From Ahaetulla prasina (Eukaryota > Chordata > Lepidosauria > Squamata > Colubridae): 64,000 nt of DNA. Each line of letters opens with the position of its first letter. Position 1 is the stretch's first letter. The stretch lies in the NCBI RefSeq assembly GCF_028640845.1, contig NC_080540.1, forward strand, positions 230,066,794-230,130,793, read 5' to 3'. Below are positions 59,661 through 64,000 of the stretch, piece after piece. Both the position numbers and the translations under genes were made by a program. The notes under the pieces were generated by a model. It saw only the letters and a program-made list of their open reading frames with translations, was not told the DNA's origin and did not search any database.

Positions 59661-59723
59661 AAGTTTCTTTTGAAAGTATTCAAAAGAAAAAAATAAGGAA
59701 GTCCAGTTGCTTCCTGAAAAAGC

Positions 59724-59883
59724 ACTGTGGTGGGTTGCTCCTGGTTCTGTCTGGTTCTTTCGAACTGGTAGTAAAAGTGGCGGGAGGCTCCACCCAGACG
59801 TCATAATGGACGATCTGCGCATATGCAGAAGATCCGCGCTCCCATTGTGAACCGGTAGTAAAGGTAAGTAGAACCCATCCCTG
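59724..59883. mobile_element. hAT-like MITE, short member of the GGTGGGTT family
   Basis: GTGGTGGGTTGCTCCTGG at the left and GTAGAACCCATCCCTG at the right, with internal GAACTGGTAGTAAAAG and GAACCGGTAGTAAAGG inverted relative to the left end. The left boundary and target duplication are not clear. Confidence 0.65.
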
Positions 59884-60255
59884 GTCATAAGTCAATATTA
59901 CCACTAAAAACTCAGTTGAGACTACTGAATCCAACATATTCTGTACTCCAATTCTAATCCTACATCCCAAGCAATATTATCTTCATGCAGAACAGTTGTC
60001 CACTCCATTGATCAGAGATTCTTAAGTATCAATATTAAAAGAATGAATTACACCACTGAGTAACTGCCTTTCCCATCCATATTTAGACCCTAACTTTTAG
60101 CGGATACAGAACACAATCTTTTGTGTGCTTAGGTTTAACAATGGTGAGGTGGCACATATATTTCTGTTATTAAGCAGCACCAAATGCTAACCCTTTGCCA
60201 TCTTTTTACCAGACCACCAAAAAAGAAAAAGAGGAAAGAGACCGACCAGATCAAA

Positions 60256-60284
60256 AAAAAAAAAAAGGGAGGGGGGGCGGAAAG
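60256..60284 (+). repeat. Poly-A/poly-G purine run
   Basis: A run of A followed by GGGAGGGGGGGCGG. A similar A-then-G run is at 63854-63880. Both are all or nearly all purine. Confidence 0.8.
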
Positions 60285-61301
60285 TGGAAAAAGGCAGCAG
60301 CATTAAGTTGGTAAAGGAAAAAAAGCATGTTTAAACCATACTGTTTATGGTATTCCATTATTTTATTATTTTACTATCCATAGAGATGAAATCCTGAATA
60401 GTGAGCTACAGAGTTTTCACAATGCAATAGTTTTGAGCTGTACAGTAAGATATGAGAAACAAAGGATTATTTTGAAATAGTTTTCTGTAAAACAACTTTC
60501 CTAAGTTTTCCTTTTACTATTTACTTGAGTCTAAAGGCAATGTGTCCCATTAAGTTATTTTGAAGGCAGGCTGACGGCAACAGAAAATATGGGAACAGTT
60601 TTTCGGAAGAAGTATGACTAAACAGCATATTTGGGCTCTCCAGTGATGAGGTCTTCCTGACTTGAAGTATTGCTGGAATGTCCACTAAAGAAAAAGGTTT
60701 TCTGGTTTTGCATAAGATTTCAAGCACTACCAAACAGCTATGTCTTCCATGTCTCCTGTGTAAGAAATATTTCACAAACTGCGTTCTATTAAAACCAGGT
60801 CAGCTTGCAAATTCGAGAAATCTTGTTCAAAGACCAGCCAAATGATTCAGTTGGCAGCGTGCTATAACTTTAAAAACTGTTTCAGGAAATGCTGCTGAAG
60901 CCAATGTACAGGCCTGTTTAACACAGAGGTGTGGACCATTGACATTCCCCTAAAGGAAAGCTGACAATAAAAATTAAATGTGCATTGGTAATTAAATGTG
61001 CATTGGTATGTGGCTGATGTAAGGCATTACGTGTAACTCTTTGCACACACCCCTGGGCTAAAATGCCTCATTCAACAGTGGATCTGCTTTTCAAAACTAT
61101 ACGTGATAAGTGTTGCTTTCACAAGTAAACCTATAAGTAGACATCCTATAGGTGACTGACAGTAATTCTCCCATTGTGACACTGTTTGCATGGGGCATTG
61201 TGATAGTTATCTGAAACCACAGATGCAATTGCTAATGGCAAAATCCACCATGCATATCCTTCCACATCCTACTGGTTTTTATTATTTCAGGGCCCATCGA
61301 A

Positions 61302-61324
61302 ACATATATATATATATATATATG
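61302..61324. repeat. (TA)n repeat
   Basis: About ten TA units, likely polymorphic. Confidence 0.9.
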
Positions 61325-61759
61325 TTCCCAAATCCCTGCCAAGATGAATGGCATTCGTTGTTAGAAGAGGAATGGAATGTTGGTCAGAACACTATTTATT
61401 GCAAAGCTTTCAGAGTATTTCATTCGAACATTTGCAAGTGGGTAGGAATCCAGGAAAGCAAACAAGGAGAGCTTTAGTTTTCTATGAATCATCTTTACAA
61501 GTGCATGCCAATGTACTTCCCCTCTTCTTTTCCATGTGTAAAAGCAGCTTGTATGATGTGATTATTTTTGTATGTAGATGACTGCTAAAATCCCTTGCTT
61601 GACAATCTTAATAAAGTGTAACTGTGAAGAACATTTTTTTTTCTTAAAAGGGCCTGAAGTCCAAAATAAGAAGGAAAAAAAATAACTTAAGTCTCTCTTT
61701 TTGTATAGGTGATTTGTTTATGAAAGCAGACCCCCTCCAATCACCCTCAATATGTCAGA

Positions 61760-62107
61760 AAAGATTAAAAGTAAAGGTTTCCTGTCCAGTCATGTCCAGT
61801 TCTAAGGCTCAGTCGTCAGCTCTGTTTTATTGGCCAAGGGAACCAACCTTGTCCGAAGACATTTGCCATGGTCGTGGGGGCGACATGGCTATACACCAAA
61901 GGTGCACGGATCATTGTTACCTTCCCACCAAAGTGGTACCTATTAATCTACTCACATGTGCATGCTTTCGAACTGCTAGGTGGGCAGGAGCTGGGGCAGG
62001 ATCAGGAGCTCACTCCATTGCTCGGATCTCGAACCCAGACTGTCATTTTTCCAGCTGACAAGCTCAGCATCTTTAACTGCTGGACCATTGTGGTCCCCAC
62101 CCCACCC
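61760..62107 (-). mobile_element. tRNA-derived SINE
   Basis: Read on the - strand from 62107, GGTCCAGCAGTTAAAGATGC and GGGTTCGAGATCCG form box A-like and box B sequences of a tRNA-derived head. The body continues to about 61760. Similar elements are known in squamates, but the exact family is not assigned. Confidence 0.7.
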
Positions 62108-62168
62108 CCGAAAAGACTATTGTGACTGAAAATCGATCTCCAACATTATCAAAGCAAACCATATACAA

Positions 62169-62298
62169 CAGGGGTCCCCAACCTTGGCAACTTTAAGCCT
62201 GGAGGACTTCAACTCCCAGAATACCCCAGCCAGCTGGCTGGGGAATTCTGGGAGTTGAAGTCCACCAGGCTTAAAGTTGCCAAGGTTGGGGACCCCTG
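62169..62298. mobile_element. Palindromic hAT MITE, perfect 8-bp target duplication
   Basis: 130 bp that reads almost the same on both strands, with only two mismatches between arms by my comparison. Starts CAGGGGTCCCCAACCTTGG. ATATACAA flanks both sides (62161-62168 and 62299-62306). It would fold into a near-perfect hairpin. Young by the low divergence. Confidence 0.92.
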
Positions 62299-62651
62299 AT
62301 ATACAACTAATCACATACACTAAGAAAGTCATTTACCTTAAGCAAATAGTCATAGGGTTTGTTTTTTTCTCAAGAGATACTAATATCCATGTTAGGGATC
62401 TATAACGATGACCTAACCTCCAAGATATTCATACACACTTACTGTCCCTGAAGTTTTTCAAATCAAGTGGCGAGCACAACATTTCAGTGGAAGTCTTAAA
62501 GAGAGAAACAAACAGAATGTACACACGAGGACACAGATGCTGGACTGTCTGATCTGGTTCCCAGACAGGGTGTTTGTGCTTTGCCAGAATTCCCCGGCTA
62601 TAACTGCAAACAGACCCGACCATAGCATATATAGGTGTTTCAATGTGATTA

Positions 62652-63080
62652 CAGGTTGTCCTCAATTATCAGCCATTCATTCACAGCAAAAATTTGAAGT
62701 TACAATGGCCCTAGAAAAGGAGATTTATGACTGGTCCTTGAAGGTGCAGCCATTACAGTATCCCTATAGTCACATTAGCACAATTTGAGCACTTGGAACC
62801 TGGGTGCATTTTATGATGGTCGCAGCTTCCCATGATCACATAATCACCCTTTGCAACCTTCACAGCTGGCTTCCGACAAGCAAAGTCAATGGAGAAGCTG
62901 GCAGGAAGTTGCAAGTCTTGGTCATGTGACATCACACTTAATAAACTGGTGATTTGCTTAAATAACCAGAGCAGAAATTGTAACTCAACACGTTCACATC
63001 ACATCTCACATTACAACTATATCACTTAGCAATGAAACTGCTGGTCTTAACTACTGTGCAGTCAGTAAGTGAGGACCACC
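62652..63080. mobile_element. TA-flanked inverted-repeat element, copy 8
   Basis: CAGGTTGTCCTCAATTATCA after TA at the left; the right end GTAAGTGAGGACCACC is the decayed inverse. The interior shares AAGTCAATGGAGAAGCTGGC-type motifs with copies 1 and 5. Confidence 0.68.
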
Positions 63081-63853
63081 AATAATGGAAAGGCGAATCT
63101 ATTTAAAAGGAATCCTGCATACGGCTGCAGCTTTTGATAAGCTCCGGGGTATGCAGGAGACTTCACTTGCAGCTCGGAATCCCTGTAGCCAAGGATAACC
63201 TATGTGGACCTATATGATCACTTCTACTAAAAATCTCTGGGATAAAAGCTTCATTTTCCTTCAAAAAAAGCCATAATACAAAAGTGGATTATTAGAAATC
63301 CAGGTATTGCACCAGTCATCAAGCTTGAATATAGTCTTTGATTGGAGAACGTTGCCAACTACGTCAAGATATTGATGCTTTTACTCTTGAATGAAGTAGT
63401 AAATGGTGATACAGATACTAATTATTCAGTCTTGAGAATGACTCACTAGTATCCCAATAATGTTCTCATTTAAACTCACTGGGGGGGGAAATAGAAGTTG
63501 TTTTATTAAGCTTGAGTATGGAACATAGGAAAGAATACTGTACCATTTATTCATAAATAAACTGAGCCACATAGCCACTTTGCCATATGAGCTAATGAAG
63601 TAGGAGAGATAGACAGATGCAAACTTATTATCTGTAAGTTTAAGGGAGTGAATCAGAGCGATCAGCTCCCAAACCTGAGCACTTTCTCCCAAAGGGTGTG
63701 TATTCTCAATAGCATAATAATGAAGTCTTCCAAAACAGACAAGAGTCTCATAAAATGTCAAGTGGTTGAGCCCTCTCTCCTCCCGGATCTAACCACAATA
63801 ACATAATGAGATGAAAAATGATCAGGTTTGTTCTGGACTTGGAAAGCTAAACT

Positions 63854-63880
63854 AAAAAAAAAAAAAAAAGGGGGGGGGGA
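63854..63880 (+). repeat. Poly-A then poly-G purine run
   Basis: A long A run followed by about ten G and GAGAG. Pure polypurine. Length may be unstable or misassembled. Confidence 0.85.
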
Positions 63881-64000
63881 GAGAGGATAGAAACAAAAAG
63901 AAAGGAACTGAATCCACAGCATTGCTTGAGACAATGAAGGAGAGAAGAGAATCCTGCTAGTTCAACTTGGATAAAACATGAAAAGGGTCAGCCAAGTCTT

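Larger units (their letters stand above)
59243..64000 (-). other. KLF9: KLF9 intron 1 (partial)
   Basis: The intron continues past the window edge. Contents seen: repeats at 59423-59660, 59724-59883, 61760-62107, 62169-62298 and 62652-63080, plus simple repeats. No further coding exon is recognised. Confidence 0.75.

Noticed and set aside
62000..62107. tRNA-like segment near the right end of the window
   Set aside because: Continues into a longer repeat body on the - strand, so it is the head of a SINE.

Overview
This window comes from a vertebrate nuclear genome, most likely a squamate and probably a colubroid snake. The genes are split into short exons by large introns. The repeats include a Sauria-type SINE, CR1/L3-type LINE tails running into (AATAG)n microsatellites (a combination described from snakes), hAT-like elements with 8-bp target duplications, and TA-flanked inverted-repeat elements. 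No prokaryotic or organelle sequence is apparent.

Two protein-coding genes are present and converge. SMC5 lies on the + strand and is complete from start codon (2061) to stop codon (48273). I resolve 24 coding exons that join in frame into a protein of 1080 residues. It has an N-terminal Walker A motif, a central hinge between two coiled-coil arms, and C-terminal signature and Walker B motifs. A CpG-rich promoter with CCAAT boxes precedes it. One intron (intron 7) appears to use a GC donor. KLF9 lies on the - strand. Only its last coding exon (59013-59242, zinc fingers 2 and 3) and its long 3' UTR are in the window, and its first intron runs off the right edge. The SMC5-KLF9 neighbour order is the one known from other vertebrates, which supports both calls.

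Layout: 1-1.9 kb, upstream sequence with nothing recognised; 1.9-2.5 kb, SMC5 CpG-rich promoter and exon 1; 2.5-48.3 kb, SMC5 introns and exons with most of the repeats; 48.3-48.9 kb, probable SMC5 3' UTR; 48.9-54.4 kb, intergenic; 54.4-59.0 kb, probable KLF9 3' UTR; 59.0-59.24 kb, KLF9 coding exon; 59.24-64 kb, KLF9 intron.

The unusual content is structural. It includes a partial tandem duplication inside SMC5 that leaves an orphan copy of the end of exon 6 with a good splice donor; two large foldback inverted-repeat elements, one split by a solo LTR; a 1.4-kb hAT-like element with GC-rich cargo and a long palindrome; a roughly 600-bp polypurine tract; and a CpG-retaining block in the KLF9 3' UTR. 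I found no operon, CRISPR array, RNA gene or new multi-gene system. All family assignments come from reading and memory, without database searches.
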